Shown here: positions 56,271 to 64,000 of the stretch, in pieces | Position numbering within the stretch: position 1 is the first letter of the stretch | Layout of the letters: the number at the start of each line of letters is the position of its first letter | The notes under the pieces: generated by a model | Seen by the model: the letters and a program-made list of their open reading frames with translations, nothing else | What the model was told of the DNA's origin: nothing | Databases searched by the model: none | Origin: Fannyhessea vaginae DSM 15829 | GTDB lineage: Bacteria > Actinomycetota > Coriobacteriia > Coriobacteriales > Atopobiaceae | DNA length: 64,000 nt | Assembly: GCF_000159235.2 (NCBI RefSeq) | Contig: NZ_ACGK02000005.1 | Location: forward strand, 1-64,000 | Direction: 5' to 3' | Translations under genes and position numbers: made by a program

Positions 56271-56288
56271 TCTGACACATGTGTCAGA
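56271..56288. repeat. 18-bp perfect palindrome
   Basis: TCTGACACA and its complement TGTGTCAGA meet without a spacer, 104 bases upstream of the third ATPase start and at the left border of the yafQ remnant. It might be an operator or an excision scar. Confidence 0.6.
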
Positions 56289-56301
56289 TATGAACTCTGC
56301 G

Positions 56302-56463
56302 TTAGAGCTCACATACAAAGACCACGCTCTTAGTGGATTCTACTAAGGATTTAGAGAATGTCACATTCAGCCAGACTGGCTTTTAATCTACACTGTCAGC
56401 GAAGATGAGCTTATTCTTATTGCTTCCCGCACAAGAAGCAACGCAGACCTGTTCAACCTGTAA
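56302..56463 (+). pseudogene. decayed yafQ toxin gene
   Basis: Translation gives LELTYKDHALSGFY, a stop, then GFRECHIQPDWLLIY and RTRSNADLFNL. This is the C-terminal two thirds of a YafQ toxin like that at 33314. TAA at 56344-56346 replaces the glutamine codon, and the catalytic-type histidine of GSHADLF is asparagine. No antitoxin partner is left. Confidence 0.9.
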
Positions 56464-56847
56464 ATGACCATCTAACTTGAGGTGGTCATTTTTGTTATGC
56501 CAGCGATCTCCACGCTTAGCGTGAATTTTAGAGTGACAGGATTTGCATAGAGAAATAAGATTCTCTCTAGCGTGCGTTCCGCCTTCAGCAATCGGTTTAA
56601 TATGATGAACCTGCTCAACAGGAACAAGCATATGGTTCTTAAAGCAAAGCTCACAGAAAGGATGCTCTCTCACATAAGAATCTCTGACTTTCTGCCATGC
56701 TCTGCCGTAACGCTTGTGAGCATCATAAGGACGCTCGTATTTTTCGTATCGTCTGTTCTCTTGTTTTAAATGTTCCTCGCAAAACCTGCCGTCAGTTAGG
56801 TTCGGACAGCCTTGATAAGAACACGGTCTTTTAGGTTTTCTTGGCAA
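56383..56847 (-). CDS. HNH endonuclease, phage type, with chimeric C-terminus
   Basis: A 154-residue protein starting at TTG 56847, 7 bases after GGAGG. Zinc motifs CSYQGCP and CELCF..CKSCH frame the HNH core VHHIKPIAEGGTHARENLISLC. Normal relatives end near the HNK after KRGDRW; here the frame runs on for about 30 residues (HLQVEQVCVASCAGSNKN) that are antisense to the yafQ remnant. Phage HNH genes act at packaging or as homing nickases; this one stands alone. Confidence 0.8.
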   Translation of the reverse strand: MPRKPKRPCSYQGCPNLTDGRFCEEHLKQENRRYEKYERPYDAHKRYGRAWQKVRDSYVREHPFCELCFKNHMLVPVEQVHHIKPIAEGGTHARENLISLCKSCHSKIHAKRGDRWHNKNDHLKLDGHLQVEQVCVASCAGSNKNKLIFADSVD

Positions 56848-56921
56848 GACTCATCCTCCTTTCAGCAAGCTTGCGCGTATTATATAATTAGTAGGACAAA
56901 ACAGTTCATGGAGTAGATGTA

Positions 56922-57320
56922 ATGAAAAAATGTAAAACCGTAGCAAATATCCTTTGGGCATTAGGTGTTTTCTCATTACTTTTAGTGATTTTAGAAGAAA
57001 GTAACATTACGCATTTTCTTCCCATATACTTAGTCCATAAGCCTACAACTACAGAGCAAATTAACCTATCCAATACGCTAACGTTATCCATTTGCTGTAT
57101 AGGCTATCTTCTTTTAGGCATATCACTAGTTCTTAAAATCGTTACCGCTACATCAACAAAGAAACTGCCTCAAACTAACAAGCCAATATATATAAAGGTC
57201 ATACTTATCTCATTAAAAGTAGTAGCAGTCATTTTCACACTGCTAATAATTGCCTTCTCCTTATTATTTGCTTTCTTTTCCTTCCTAATTTTAGTTGTTG
57301 ATTTTAATACTCCGCAATAA
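56922..57320 (+). CDS. hypothetical membrane protein
   Basis: A 132-residue protein with three hydrophobic segments (about 7-25, 48-68, 92-125). GGAG lies 8 bases before the ATG. No family recognised. AT-rich accessory gene followed by a bidirectional terminator. Confidence 0.65.
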   Translation: MKKCKTVANILWALGVFSLLLVILEESNITHFLPIYLVHKPTTTEQINLSNTLTLSICCIGYLLLGISLVLKIVTATSTKKLPQTNKPIYIKVILISLKVVAVIFTLLIIAFSLLFAFFSFLILVVDFNTPQ

Positions 57321-57332
57321 GTAACTCGAAAT

Positions 57333-57373
57333 AAGAAGGAGTTCACAGCATTAAAATGCTATGAACTCCTTCT
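57333..57373. terminator. bidirectional terminator
   Basis: AGAAGGAGTTCACAGCAT pairs with ATGCTATGAACTCCTTCT with one mismatch, between convergent genes. Confidence 0.85.
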
Positions 57374-57392
57374 GACTATAGAAATATGATAA

Positions 57393-58152
57393 TTAGCTTG
57401 CCATAAACTCCGCATACATTTGACCTAATATCTTGGCTTCCGCCCTCGTAGGCAAAACATCAGTTTTAGCAGCTTGTTTCAAAAGGCCTTCCTTTACATT
57501 TTCTAACGGGGCAAAATCTATACGATCAGCTAATTTTGTGAAGGCACTAATGACATTATCTTTAGACGAATTAAATCGTTCTTGATAAAACATCTTAATT
57601 CGTTCACGCTTACTAAGCTGATATAGTTGTGATATAGATTTTGAAAACCTTGTATCACTATTATCTTTCTTCATGGAAGAAACAATGAGATAAGCATCTG
57701 CGTCTGCGAGTACATCGTCATAACCAAATCCTTGTCCATCAGTTTTACTACCCAAATGCTCCTTTAACCATTTCGATAAATCTTGATCTTTGGCAACCCT
57801 CCTATAATTTCCAAACATTTGTAGTAAATCTAACAACCATCCACCTAAATCACCTAAGCTATAATAACCTTTATTTTTTGGAATTCCCCAGTGAATATAG
57901 CCTAAGGCAGTAGCAGACATATGAGCAATATCTATATCTGTCACCTTATCTTTAATAGATGGCTGTTGCGAACATACAGCTGACATAAAGAACGTGCTTT
58001 AATATCATGTTTATCAACACTAAATTCTGGAGTATAAAATCTCCACAAAGCAAAGTATTTGTCGCCCCAATATTCTGGTTTCCGTAAGTACTCGAAAATA
58101 TATTGGCCAACTGCAAACCGATATCCAGTTAATGGGTTGAAACCGCTTAGTA
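57393..58152 (-). pseudogene. unrecognised gene, frameshifted and 5'-truncated
   Basis: The open frame 57393-57986 (197 codons) has no upstream ribosome site. In another frame directly upstream (58152-57990) lies KPEYWGDKYFALWRFYTPEF and SVDKHDIKAR, which joins smoothly to MSAVCSQQPS if one base is added near 57990. That frame itself begins after a TGA with no start codon. No domain is recognised; the protein is charged and helical, with a GDLGGWLLDLLQMF segment. Confidence 0.6.
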
Positions 58153-58602
58153 ATAAAAATTTCCTAGGGTATCTTCAGCCATAAATTTAGCCTCTCTAAA
58201 TAATTTGTATTGACGTGAATTACATATTATTTCATCGTTTTCTTGATATTTGCGGCCAAAATCATGTGCATACGTGATTACCTTAACATCATTTGGCTGA
58301 ATAACTATAAGTTCATACTTTCCATCAAGATATTTTTGTATATCTAAGATAATGTTATTTCCTTTATTATACTTGCATCCATAATCGTTCAAAGCTATAG
58401 GTACGTTACCTACATTTTCAATTGTTACCAATAAATATATTTTTCCATTAGCGTATTCCTCAATAAACTGCTGCGAAATGTGTAATTTTCTCACTAGTCT
58501 CTTGGGTCTATTAGCAAGATATAAAGAAACAATAACTGCAGCACAAGTACTTATTGAAGTAAGCACATTCCATATTGAGGATGTACAAATATCATGAAGC
58601 AT
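58147..58602 (-). CDS. hypothetical membrane-anchored protein
   Basis: A 151-residue protein. AGAGG lies 8 bases before the ATG at 58602 (a GTG at 58611 overlaps it). One helix near residues 9-27 is followed by a soluble part ending AEDTLGNFYY. No family recognised. It is followed directly by the truncated pseudogene. Confidence 0.6.
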   Translation of the reverse strand: MLHDICTSSIWNVLTSISTCAAVIVSLYLANRPKRLVRKLHISQQFIEEYANGKIYLLVTIENVGNVPIALNDYGCKYNKGNNIILDIQKYLDGKYELIVIQPNDVKVITYAHDFGRKYQENDEIICNSRQYKLFREAKFMAEDTLGNFYY

Positions 58603-58695
58603 ATAATCCACCTCTTAAGACTTCTTTTTGTTTAATAATAAAATATTCCTTCGCAATATAATGCTTCTAGGTGTTTAAATAAAATGTGTATTTAC

Positions 58696-58721
58696 ATAAT
58701 CATCTGCATGCAGATGATTAT
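58696..58721. repeat. 26-bp perfect palindrome
   Basis: ATAATCATCTGCA (58696-58708) and its exact complement (58709-58721) meet without a spacer. It lies in the gap upstream of the hypothetical gene at 58602, so it may be its operator. Confidence 0.75.
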
Positions 58722-58880
58722 ATCCTTTACCGTTAACATCTTGTGTACTCAACCCTAGAGAGACGACATGTTTTTCATACAGCTAAAACACGCTCAAAAA
58801 CCGCGAGAGTCTAGCCTAAAGGCACATCAAGCTAAACCTTTAACGATCGCCCTCGCTAAGCCCGCTACACAAAAACAAAC
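58722..58880. other. intergenic region, no recognised gene
   Basis: About 160 bases between the palindrome and the repeat. No open frame or motif stands out. Confidence 0.4.
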
Positions 58881-59025
58881 TTGCACTCACCTAATCAGCC
58901 TTTGACATTGAGACTACGCTTCTGCATGAGTTGGTAGCGTGGGCAGTATATCTACACTTTTTTGCAAGCACAGGAAGGATATTGAGCGCGATTTTTAACG
59001 ATAAGAGAAGTTATCGCAAAAAGGT
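58881..59025 (+). repeat. dispersed intergenic repeat (copy C)
   Basis: It begins TTGCACTCACCTAATCAG, shares GTTGGTAGCGTGGGCAG and TATCTACAC with copies B and D, and ends with a TAACGATAAGAGAAGTTATCG hairpin beside the toxin stop. Confidence 0.8.
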
Positions 59026-59346
59026 TTAATTGCCATGTATAACCTTTTCAATATCTCTTTTCCCATAAAGCACACGAGAAACTATAACTTCGTGTTTTTC
59101 TTCAAAAACAAAATAAAAAATAAGAAAATTATCACACAACATGACGCGAAGACCTCGACTTTTCCAAGGCTCAAAGCTCACTAAACGATGTCGTGCGGGA
59201 AAGTCACCAAGGCTCAATATCACCTGTTCTAACCTGCTTATTTGTCCTTGAGCATTTTTCGGCGACAAGAGATTGAACGTAATATAGGCATAGATACCCC
59301 GTAGGTCTGCTTCGGCATCGTGTGAAATAGACACCGTGTAACTCAT
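59026..59346 (-). CDS. RelE/ParE family toxin
   Basis: A 106-residue RelE/ParE-superfamily toxin. The start SYTVSISHDAEADLRGIYAYI and the closing FEEKHEVIVSRVLYGKRD are family-typical. ParE-type toxins hit gyrase and RelE types cut mRNA; the sequence does not decide. Its start overlaps the antitoxin stop by 4 bases. Confidence 0.88.
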   Translation of the reverse strand: MSYTVSISHDAEADLRGIYAYITFNLLSPKNAQGQISRLEQVILSLGDFPARHRLVSFEPWKSRGLRVMLCDNFLIFYFVFEEKHEVIVSRVLYGKRDIEKVIHGN

Positions 59347-59648
59347 AGGTTAAATTCCTTATGCAAGGACTCAAAAACCTCGTCTGCAGGATTTACATTG
59401 CCCGATAGTATGGACTGATATCCTTTTTCCAATTCTGCGTTTAATGTGTCCTTGCTCATCGAGCTTATATCAAGCGGCTTACTGTAGCCTAGTTTTACAT
59501 CAAAAGGAAGCCCCTGCTGCAAAACCACCTGCTTATAAAACATGGTAATAGCGCTCGAAGGAGGAAGACCCAAAGAATTTAATATATACTCTGCCTGCTC
59601 TTTTAGCTCCGGGTCTATCCGAGTATACAAGTTAGCTGTTTTTGCCAT
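59343..59648 (-). CDS. RelB/DinJ family antitoxin, second module
   Basis: A 101-residue antitoxin; AAGGGGTG lies before the ATG. ANLYTRIDPELKEQAEYIL and LGLPPSSAITMFYKQVVLQQGLPF are the family signatures. Upstream, TATAAT (59679-59674 on the minus strand) is a likely -10. It differs clearly from the antitoxin at 33027. Confidence 0.9.
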   Translation of the reverse strand: MAKTANLYTRIDPELKEQAEYILNSLGLPPSSAITMFYKQVVLQQGLPFDVKLGYSKPLDISSMSKDTLNAELEKGYQSILSGNVNPADEVFESLHKEFNL

Positions 59649-59728
59649 ATAATCACCCCTTGTTTCTTACGATGATTATACAACATTGTATTGGCATTGC
59701 ATGCGCATTAGTAAATACGGGCTATAAG

Positions 59729-59762
59729 AAAAACCCGACCTCATGCAAGATCGGGTTTTAGC
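59729..59762 (-). terminator. terminator of the infC-rpmI-rplT operon
   Basis: AAAACCCGA and TCGGGTTTT form the stem, with a T-tract on the minus strand, 55 bases after the rplT stop. It marks the right edge of the accessory region. Confidence 0.85.
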
Positions 59763-59816
59763 GATAACACTAAGTAATGGCAAATACTAATCGTATAGCT
59801 ACTACTATTCGTATGC

Positions 59817-60176
59817 CTACTCTGCCAATGCTTTTTTAGCAACTGCAGCCAAATCAGCAAAGCCTTGTTCGTCTTCGCAGGCAATTTGAGCCAAAACTTT
59901 ACGGTCGAGCTCAACACCGGCAACTTTAAGACCATGCATAAAAGTGCTGTAAGAAAGATCATTCAAGCGAGCAGCAGCATTAATGCGCTGAATCCAAAGA
60001 CCACGAATCTCGCGCTTTTTATTACGACGGTCGCGATATGCATACTGAAGAGAATGCTGAACTTGCTCTTTCATACCGCGGAAGGTACGAGAGCCTACTC
60101 CGTAATAACCCTTTGAGCGCTCTACGAGTGTTTGACGCTTTTTACGACCTGCAACTGCGCGTTTTACACGTGCCAT
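59817..60176 (-). CDS. rplT: 50S ribosomal protein L20
   Basis: A 119-residue L20. It starts MARVKRAVAGRKKRQ, with the conserved GSRTFRGMKEQVQHSLQYAYRDRR and LWIQRINAAARLNDLSYS. AAGGAG precedes the ATG. It binds 23S rRNA early in assembly and in many bacteria represses its own operon. Confidence 0.97.
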   Translation of the reverse strand: MARVKRAVAGRKKRQTLVERSKGYYGVGSRTFRGMKEQVQHSLQYAYRDRRNKKREIRGLWIQRINAAARLNDLSYSTFMHGLKVAGVELDRKVLAQIACEDEQGFADLAAVAKKALAE

Positions 60177-60227
60177 ATCTCATCAACTCCTTAAGAAATT
60201 TTCTTCAAAAGACGCATGTGCGTCAAA

Positions 60228-60422
60228 CTAATTGCCCATACGTTGTGATACAACTTGAGCATCTGCACTGGAAACAAGAGTTTCTTTACGGAAACCGCGA
60301 ATACGCTTTTGAGACTTCTTAGTTAAGATGTGGCTCTTGAATGCTTTAGCACGCATGATTTTTCCGGTTCCTGTACGGCGAAAACGTTTTGCCGAACCTT
60401 TGTGAGTTTTCATCTTAGGCAT
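60228..60422 (-). CDS. rpmI: 50S ribosomal protein L35
   Basis: A 64-residue basic protein, start [20 protein letters not shown], usual length. GGAGAG precedes the ATG. Middle gene of infC-rpmI-rplT, 17 bases after infC. Confidence 0.97.
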   Translation of the reverse strand: MPKMKTHKGSAKRFRRTGTGKIMRAKAFKSHILTKKSQKRIRGFRKETLVSSADAQVVSQRMGN

Positions 60423-60439
60423 AACTAGCTCTCCTTTTA

Positions 60440-61015
60440 CTACTCTTCGCTCTTCTCAACCTGCGCTTGATCTTGACGCGGAGCTTTCTCATCAAAAGCA
60501 CCCTTAATGGGAGCAACAAGCATGTGCATATTGCGTCCCTCCATTTTTGGCTTTGCCTCTACCGTTGCATACGGTTTTAAATCGGCAGCCAAGCGGTCCA
60601 AAACGTTTTGTCCCTGTTCGGGATGCGCCATTTCACGGCCGCGGAACATGATAGTAATCTTGACACGCGCTCCTTTTTTCAAAAAGCGCATAACATGATT
60701 CTTCTTGGTGGTGTAGTCGCCCACATCAATTTTTGGACGAAACTTCATTTCTTTGACCTCAATTTTAACCTGCTTTTTACGAGCAAGCTTTGCTTTGCGG
60801 TCTTGATCGTACTTGAATTTGCGATAGTCCATCACCTTACATACAGGAGGCTCTGCTCCCGGTGCAATCTCTACTAAATCGAGATTTTGTTCATCGGCGA
60901 TCCGCTGAGCATCACGAACACCAAACAAACCTAACTGAGAACCATCAACACCGATAAGACGACAAGTACGTGCTGTAATTTCGTCATTGATGCGAGTTGC
61001 GTCGTTCTTGGCTAT
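60440..61015 (-). CDS. infC: translation initiation factor IF-3, ATA start
   Basis: A 191-residue IF-3. The family-conserved N-terminus ([15 protein letters not shown], then [15 protein letters not shown]) is in frame upstream of the first ATG-like codon. An in-frame TAG lies two codons before ATA at 61015, and AAGGAAGG sits 8 bases before it, so ATA is the only possible start. Starting at the internal codon near 60928 would remove the ordered N-domain. Known in enterobacteria: infC uses AUU, which lets IF-3 limit its own synthesis. The C-domain [19 protein letters not shown] is complete. Confidence 0.9.
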   Translation of the reverse strand: MAKNDATRINDEITARTCRLIGVDGSQLGLFGVRDAQRIADEQNLDLVEIAPGAEPPVCKVMDYRKFKYDQDRKAKLARKKQVKIEVKEMKFRPKIDVGDYTTKKNHVMRFLKKGARVKITIMFRGREMAHPEQGQNVLDRLAADLKPYATVEAKPKMEGRNMHMLVAPIKGAFDEKAPRQDQAQVEKSEE

Positions 61016-61090
61016 CTTCTACACCTTCCTTTCACATAACCTAAACCTTAGGTAACGCCCCATATAGAGCATAACAACAAATGTCGGCAT

Positions 61091-61117
61091 AAAAAAACCC
61101 GACACAAAAGGTCAGGC
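61091..61117 (-). terminator. terminator-like hairpin in the infC leader
   Basis: On the minus strand CCTGAC-CTTTTGT-GTCGGG is followed by seven T, 76 bases before the infC start. It may be an attenuator of the operon or simply the end of the tRNA-Leu transcript. Confidence 0.5.
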
Positions 61118-61300
61118 ATAATTATCATACATAACGTGTATCATATTTGCTTGACCTGATAGCTACATTGAGCGCCATAAGGTGAGAGCCGTAACAGCTC
61201 CGCTTTATCTTTGCTTACAATACGCTTTTACATGCTTATTTTCAAGCTTTTTGCTAAAAACCAGGCGAAATCATAATCTAAACATACTGAAAAGCATACG

Positions 61301-61387
61301 TGGTGCCCGAGGTGAGACTCGAACTCACACTCTGTTGCCAGAAATGGATTTTGAATCCATCGCGTCTGCCAATTCCACCACTCGGGC
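61301..61387 (-). tRNA. tRNA-Leu(CAA)
   Basis: An 87-base class II tRNA. The acceptor GCCCGAG/CTCGGGC is followed by A and an encoded CCA. The D-arm has TGGTGGAATTGGCAGACGCG, the anticodon stem ATGGA/TCCAT holds TTCAAAA with anticodon CAA, there is a long variable arm, and the T-arm is GAGTTCGAGTCTC. Confidence 0.95.
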
Positions 61388-61505
61388 ACGTTTGCAACAC
61401 CGCTTGATAGGTGCGTGTAAAAATATAGCACATCACAGGCTTTTGGCAAAGGTTATTTTTTGCTTATTATATGTGCAAGTTCGCATACAAGCTATTTACC
61501 AGCAC

Positions 61506-62222
61506 TTATGCCTTGTATTGCTGCAAAAACGGATTATGTTCAAGTTCTTTATACATCCGCGATGGGTCACCGTGCCCAGGAAAAATATGTGAATTGGGGT
61601 CAAGCTCGCGAACAATGCGCTTTAAGCTTTGCTGCATTAAGCGGTCGTCACCGCCTAGCAAATCGGTACGTCCAATACTTCCCTTAAAAAGAGTATCTCC
61701 CGTAAACACCAAACCTTGAGCCTTACCTTGACCGATAATAATAACACTTCCGGGCGTATGACCTGGTACCGACATAATCTTAAACGACGCTGCACCCAAA
61801 TCAAGCACCATTGAATCTTCGAGGTAAAAATCAGCGTGCGGTGCATTTGCTTCGTAGGTATATCCAAGCTCATCGGGTCCTTGTGCCGATAAAGCGCGAT
61901 CTTCATCGGCAGCGGCAATGCCATAGCGTGCACCCGTAAGACGGTGGAGCTGTGCCACACCACCTACATGGTCGTTATGCCCATGAGTTGCAAGGATATA
62001 GCGAATGTGCAACTCTTGAGGTAAATGTTGGGCAATAGCTGTCCCCTGATCTCCAGCATCGATAATAAGTCCTACATGTTCACCATTGTCAATGGACTCG
62101 TATAAATAGCAGTTAGTGCATAAAGGACCAACGATAAAACCTTGAAGCTCTTCTAAAGGCTCGGGCATCTGAGCGGATGAATCAGACACGGACGCGTGGG
62201 AATTAAGCGTATCTTCCATCAT
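61506..62222 (-). CDS. MBL-fold hydrolase, glyoxalase II-like
   Basis: A 238-residue metallo-beta-lactamase-fold protein. The metal motif is THGHNDHVGG; further ligands lie in VPGHTPGS, FTGDTLF and PGHGDPSR. The group includes hydroxyacylglutathione hydrolases and many relatives of unknown substrate; as actinobacteria usually lack glutathione the substrate is open. AGAGGT precedes the ATG pair. Confidence 0.88.
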   Translation of the reverse strand: MMEDTLNSHASVSDSSAQMPEPLEELQGFIVGPLCTNCYLYESIDNGEHVGLIIDAGDQGTAIAQHLPQELHIRYILATHGHNDHVGGVAQLHRLTGARYGIAAADEDRALSAQGPDELGYTYEANAPHADFYLEDSMVLDLGAASFKIMSVPGHTPGSVIIIGQGKAQGLVFTGDTLFKGSIGRTDLLGGDDRLMQQSLKRIVRELDPNSHIFPGHGDPSRMYKELEHNPFLQQYKA

Positions 62223-62377
62223 AAAGTACCTCTTATCTTAAGGATGTGAGCACGCACAACAACACCTGTATGCGCGCACAGCTTACCAAACAACGACTTT
62301 TGCACGAAAATGTTGTAACCAAACGCTAGCTAGGGTAACGCACTGCAATAACGCAGCCCGCCAAAACAACACACCTC

Positions 62378-64000
62378 TTACAACATGCGCTTCATTTCGT
62401 TTCCTCCTTCACCCGGAAGAATACGACGTGCGTCAAAAACAGCTTGTACACGTTTTACACTTGCAAAGAGCGCAGGCAAACGTGAGGCGTCAGAAATTGC
62501 CAGCAAAAAGCGCATCCTCACCAATCCATGAGATGAGGTTTGCGTTGCTGCAGATAAAATATTACTTCCTGCATCGCATAAACTTGAAGTAATATCCTTG
62601 AGCAACCCCATACGATCGGTTGCTTCAACCACAATTTCAACTTGAAACTCTGTTGCGCCCGTTGTATCCCATGCAACTTCTATCATACGCTCGGGGTGAG
62701 CGTCCAGCCCTTTTTTATTAGGACACGAGCAACGATGAACAGAGACGCCACGTCCACGCGTTACAAAGCCCACGATCTCGTCACCAGCCACAGGATTGCA
62801 ACAATGCGCAAGATGTACCAATAAATCGGGATCGCCCTTAACAACAACGCCGCAGTTTGCCTGTTTGCGTTTTTTACGATATTGCTCAAATTTTTGTACC
62901 GCAAGCGGCAAATCTTGTTCGATAGCAATTTTTTGTTCAGCATGTTTGGCAACAACTTGGGCATGAACAGCGTCAGTGCCTTCGATAGCAATTTCGATTT
63001 TATTAGCAACTTGTTTGGTAGAAATTTTTCCCGTTCCAAGTGCTGCTAACAAATCTTCTACGCGCACAAAATCAAACTGGCTCACCACGTCTTCAAGTGC
63101 TTTGGTAACACGCAATGTTGAAATGCCGTAGCCTTTTTTACGCAGCTCATGAGCCAAATCCACACGACCCGCTTCGGCATCATCGGTGCGTGACAATGCA
63201 GAAAAGTACTTTCGTACTTTAGCTTTTGCAGAAGGAGTTACTACAATATTGAGCCAGTCATGGCTAGGTTTTGCGTTTTTATTGGTAAGCACTTCAATGC
63301 GGTCGCCGTTGCGCAAACGATACGTAAGCGGCACAACTGATCCGTTAACTTTTGCACCTACGCAATGATTTCCCACTTCTGTATGTACCGAATAGGCAAA
63401 GTCCAGAGGCGTTGAATCTCGACGCAAGCTTACAACCTCGCCTTTTGGCGTAAATACAAAGATTTCGTCCTCAAAAAGATCAAGACGCAAGTTGTGCATA
63501 AATTCATGCGGATCTTCTAGGTCTTCATCAACTGCCCAGTCGAGGCTTCGGCGAATCCAGTTTATCTGCGAGTCAATTTCTTCTTCATCGCGCGACATTT
63601 TACCTGTACTGCTACCGTTTTTCTTGTACAGCCAATGTGCCGCGATACCATATTCTGCCTGGTCGTGCATTTCAAACGTTCTAATTTGGATCTCAATAGG
63701 ACGCGCGTCTACACCTACAACTGTTGTATGAAGCGAACGGTAACCATTAGGCTTAGGCATAGCAATATAGTCTTTAAACCTACCAGGCAAAGGATGCCAA
63801 ATCGTATGCACTGCACCAAGCGCTAAATAACAGTCGCCCACCGATTTGGTAAGCACACGAATGGCAACGAGGTCATAAATATCATTAAAGCTTTTATCTT
63901 TTCTCAGCATTTTTTGATAAATTGACCACAGATGTTTTGGACGACCTTGAATCTGAAAATCACTTATACCAACTTTGTGTAATTCTTGTTCAAGCATATG
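62378..64000 (-). CDS. rel: bifunctional (p)ppGpp synthetase/hydrolase Rel, C-terminal part (cut by window edge)
   Basis: 540 residues are in the window; the N-terminal HD hydrolase part is outside. Seen in order: synthetase domain (YDLVAIRVL, GRFKDYIAMPKPNGYRSLHT), TGS (FVFTPKGEVVSLRR, HTEVGNHCVGAKVNG), a helical part, the conserved-cysteine region (AHCCNPV, HRCSCPN), and the ACT domain (VEATDRMGLLKDI). It makes and degrades (p)ppGpp in response to amino-acid starvation. The stop lies 155 bases from the MBL gene. Confidence 0.95.
   Translation of the reverse strand, partial: HMLEQELHKVGISDFQIQGRPKHLWSIYQKMLRKDKSFNDIYDLVAIRVLTKSVGDCYLALGAVHTIWHPLPGRFKDYIAMPKPNGYRSLHTTVVGVDARPIEIQIRTFEMHDQAEYGIAAHWLYKKNGSSTGKMSRDEEEIDSQINWIRRSLDWAVDEDLEDPHEFMHNLRLDLFEDEIFVFTPKGEVVSLRRDSTPLDFAYSVHTEVGNHCVGAKVNGSVVPLTYRLRNGDRIEVLTNKNAKPSHDWLNIVVTPSAKAKVRKYFSALSRTDDAEAGRVDLAHELRKKGYGISTLRVTKALEDVVSQFDFVRVEDLLAALGTGKISTKQVANKIEIAIEGTDAVHAQVVAKHAEQKIAIEQDLPLAVQKFEQYRKKRKQANCGVVVKGDPDLLVHLAHCCNPVAGDEIVGFVTRGRGVSVHRCSCPNKKGLDAHPERMIEVAWDTTGATEFQVEIVVEATDRMGLLKDITSSLCDAGSNILSAATQTSSHGLVRMRFLLAISDASRLPALFASVKRVQAVFDARRILPGEGGNEMKRML

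Noticed and set aside
61182-61592. 136-codon plus-strand frame
   Set aside because: It runs antisense through tRNA-Leu and into the MBL hydrolase gene; not coding.

Overview
The window looks like the chromosome of a low-to-moderate GC actinobacterium of the class Coriobacteriia, most likely the Atopobiaceae (Atopobium, Lancefieldella or Fannyhessea type). This is an inference from gene content: a phosphoketolase, a TGS-less threonyl-tRNA synthetase, a bacterial Elp3, a PepC-type aminopeptidase, adjacent groES-groEL, and a DUF3516-like Ski2 helicase. Start codons include several TTG, GTG and one ATA, usually behind good AAAGGA or GGAGG Shine-Dalgarno sites.

Layout. 1-32.7 kb is core chromosome: an MBOAT gene cut by the window edge, a Ski2-type helicase, a peroxide-defence pair (AhpC and an AhpF-like reductase with the domains in swapped order), a HAD phosphatase, an SPFH protein with an Arc-like regulator, a zinc block on the minus strand (zinT, then a TAT-exported binding protein with a large insert, then ATPase and permease), asparaginase, groES-groEL, a divergent Elp3/Trm9-like pair, an esterase, an M20 peptidase, thrS, pepC, a surface coiled-coil protein with a frameshift in an A8 tract, an MFS transporter, phosphoketolase and a LacI regulator.

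32.8-59.7 kb is an accessory region with mixed base composition and many scars: two RelB/RelE-superfamily toxin-antitoxin modules plus a decayed yafQ, three unrelated-looking DUF4143 ATPases, XRE regulators, an aldehyde dehydrogenase, an LRR adhesin-like protein with DNA repeats, an IS remnant, a two-repeat relic of a type I-E CRISPR array, an acyltransferase pseudogene, an intact TetR + two ABC half-transporters + ECF transporter operon and, 400 bp beyond its end, a collapsed copy of that same operon. A ~145 bp intergenic repeat occurs at least twice in full and twice in part.

59.7-64 kb returns to core genes: infC-rpmI-rplT (infC starting at ATA), tRNA-Leu(CAA), a metallo-beta-lactamase-fold hydrolase and the C-terminal part of Rel.

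The most interesting points are the Elp3/Trm9-like divergent pair (a candidate bacterial two-step mcm5U34 pathway), the insert in the zinc-binding protein of the ZinT operon, the collapsed duplicate of the ECF/TetR operon, the CRISPR relic, and the dispersed repeat beside toxin-antitoxin and ATPase genes.
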